The notes under the pieces: model-generated
Told to the model about the DNA's origin: nothing
Seen by the model: the letters and a program-made list of their open reading frames with translations, nothing else
The model's database searches: none
NCBI GenBank assembly: GCA_900550765.1
Contig: URTC01000145.1
Span: 1-5,166 of the forward strand
Direction of reading: 5' to 3'
From: an uncultured Clostridia bacterium
GTDB taxonomy: Bacteria; Bacillota; Clostridia; Christensenellales; QALW01
Length of the DNA: 5,166 nt
Made by a program: the position numbers and the translations under genes
Shown here: in pieces, positions 4,784 through 5,166 of the stretch
How the letters are laid out: every line of letters starts with the position of its first letter
Numbering within the stretch: the first letter of the stretch is position 1

Positions 4784-5166
4784 TTATGCAGAGGGGTGTC
4801 TTTTTAAAAGTTCATCGACAGCCGTTTTCATCACCTCGCCGATACTATCGTGAATGACAAGGTCTGCTTTTTGATCAGCTGAAGTTGTACTTTTATTGAT
4901 CAGGACAAGATATTTTCCGTGAAAATAATCGATCAGACCGGCTGCCGGGTAGACAACTAAAGAAGTGCCGCCGATGATCAGTGTGTCGCATTTCTCAAGC
5001 AGGTTGGAGATTACGTTTAACTTGTCCGCAACCTTAGCGCCGCCCAGGATTGCTACGAACGGTCTTACCGGATTTTCTACTGCATTGCCGAGGAAGTCGA
5101 TCTCTTTCTGCATAAGGTAACCAACTGCGTTGGTACCGCCCTTTGCGGTGATGAATTTGGTTAAGC
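4784..5166 (-). CDS. Chimeric frame: phosphoglycerate kinase fragment joined to the C-terminus of a Sir2 deacylase (partial)
   Basis: The frame is open to the window edge, so the start lies outside. From 5164 down to about 4988 it is phosphoglycerate kinase: [20 protein letters not shown], then [19 protein letters not shown] and NLLEKC. These span the end of the N-terminal domain and the start of the nucleotide-binding domain. A normal kinase would continue DTLIIGGGMAYTFLKA. Instead, after DTLIIGG (4967-4987), the sequence reads [25 protein letters not shown] and [13 protein letters not shown], the last 60 or so residues of a Sir2-type NAD-dependent deacylase, ending at a TAA (4784-4786). The Sir2 part lacks the catalytic His and zinc ribbon, and the kinase part lacks most of its C-terminal domain, so neither activity is expected. 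The join falls exactly in a peptide both families share. An assembly chimera is the simplest cause; true recombination is possible. The two identities are confident; the gene as drawn may not exist. Confidence 0.8.
   Translation of the reverse strand, partial: LTKFITAKGGTNAVGYLMQKEIDFLGNAVENPVRPFVAILGGAKVADKLNVISNLLEKCDTLIIGGTSLVVYPAAGLIDYFHGKYLVLINKSTTSADQKADLVIHDSIGEVMKTAVDELLKRHPSA
4967..4987 (-). other. Junction of the phosphoglycerate kinase-sirtuin chimera (21-base shared segment)
   Basis: These 21 bases encode DTLIIGG, a peptide present at equivalent positions in both Lachnospiraceae-type phosphoglycerate kinases and Sir2 proteins. Sequence on the 5' side is unmistakably kinase and on the 3' side unmistakably sirtuin, and the reading phase is the same. 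The shared DNA would be long enough to mislead a short-k-mer assembler. Confidence 0.7.

Noticed and set aside
1..5166. CRISPR arrays, tRNA or rRNA genes, insertion sequences and phage attachment sites.
   Set aside because: No regularly repeated direct repeats with spacers, no tRNA-like cloverleaf, no transposase and no terminal inverted repeats were seen on either strand.

Overview
The window looks like chromosome from an anaerobic member of the Bacillota (Firmicutes). The evidence is an oxygen-sensitive class III ribonucleotide reductase, a SigH-type sigma factor, a Mini-ribonuclease III and the Bacillota gene order mrnC-rlmB-sigH. Base composition is moderate in the genes and strongly A+T-rich between them. 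I cannot fix the genus. The left part has a Negativicutes-like or Clostridia-like flavour, and the phosphoglycerate kinase and TSCPD sequences at the right resemble Lachnospiraceae-type proteins; both impressions are from memory. Genes are cut at both edges and the length is odd, so the window may be a whole short contig.

Left block (1-2110, + strand). This holds the end of nrdD, a separate 49-residue glycyl-radical protein, nrdG, and a TVP38/TMEM64 (DedA-superfamily) membrane protein. The striking point is that the class III reductase is split. The catalytic chain stops at tandem TAA codons after its cysteine-rich zinc region. The RITGYL glycyl-radical hairpin is encoded by its own small gene with a strong Shine-Dalgarno sequence, and that gene overlaps the start of the activase gene nrdG. 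The three products should work together: NrdG would install the radical on glycine 22 of the small protein, which would have to dock into the large chain for ribonucleotide reduction. A hairpin at the nrdG stop separates this operon from the membrane-protein gene.

Middle block (2111-4165, - strand). Transcription runs from a good sigma-A-type promoter (4118-4146) through mrnC, rlmB and sigH to a strong hairpin at 2149-2175, shared with the convergent membrane-protein gene. The genes are tightly coupled: one base between mrnC and rlmB, and a GTGA overlap between rlmB and sigH. rlmB is broken by two in-frame stop codons four codons apart, although all sequence downstream of them is still conserved.

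Right block (4166-5166, - strand). This has an A+T-rich intergenic stretch with a terminator and regularly spaced TTGCAA repeats, then a small TSCPD-domain protein gene. At the edge is an open frame that begins as phosphoglycerate kinase and turns into the C-terminal end of a Sir2 sirtuin. The switch occurs exactly at the peptide DTLIIGG, which both families share. It is either a recombination product or, more likely, an assembly chimera; neither enzyme could be active from this frame.

The points most worth a second look are the split reductase, the phosphoglycerate kinase-sirtuin junction and the doubly interrupted rlmB.
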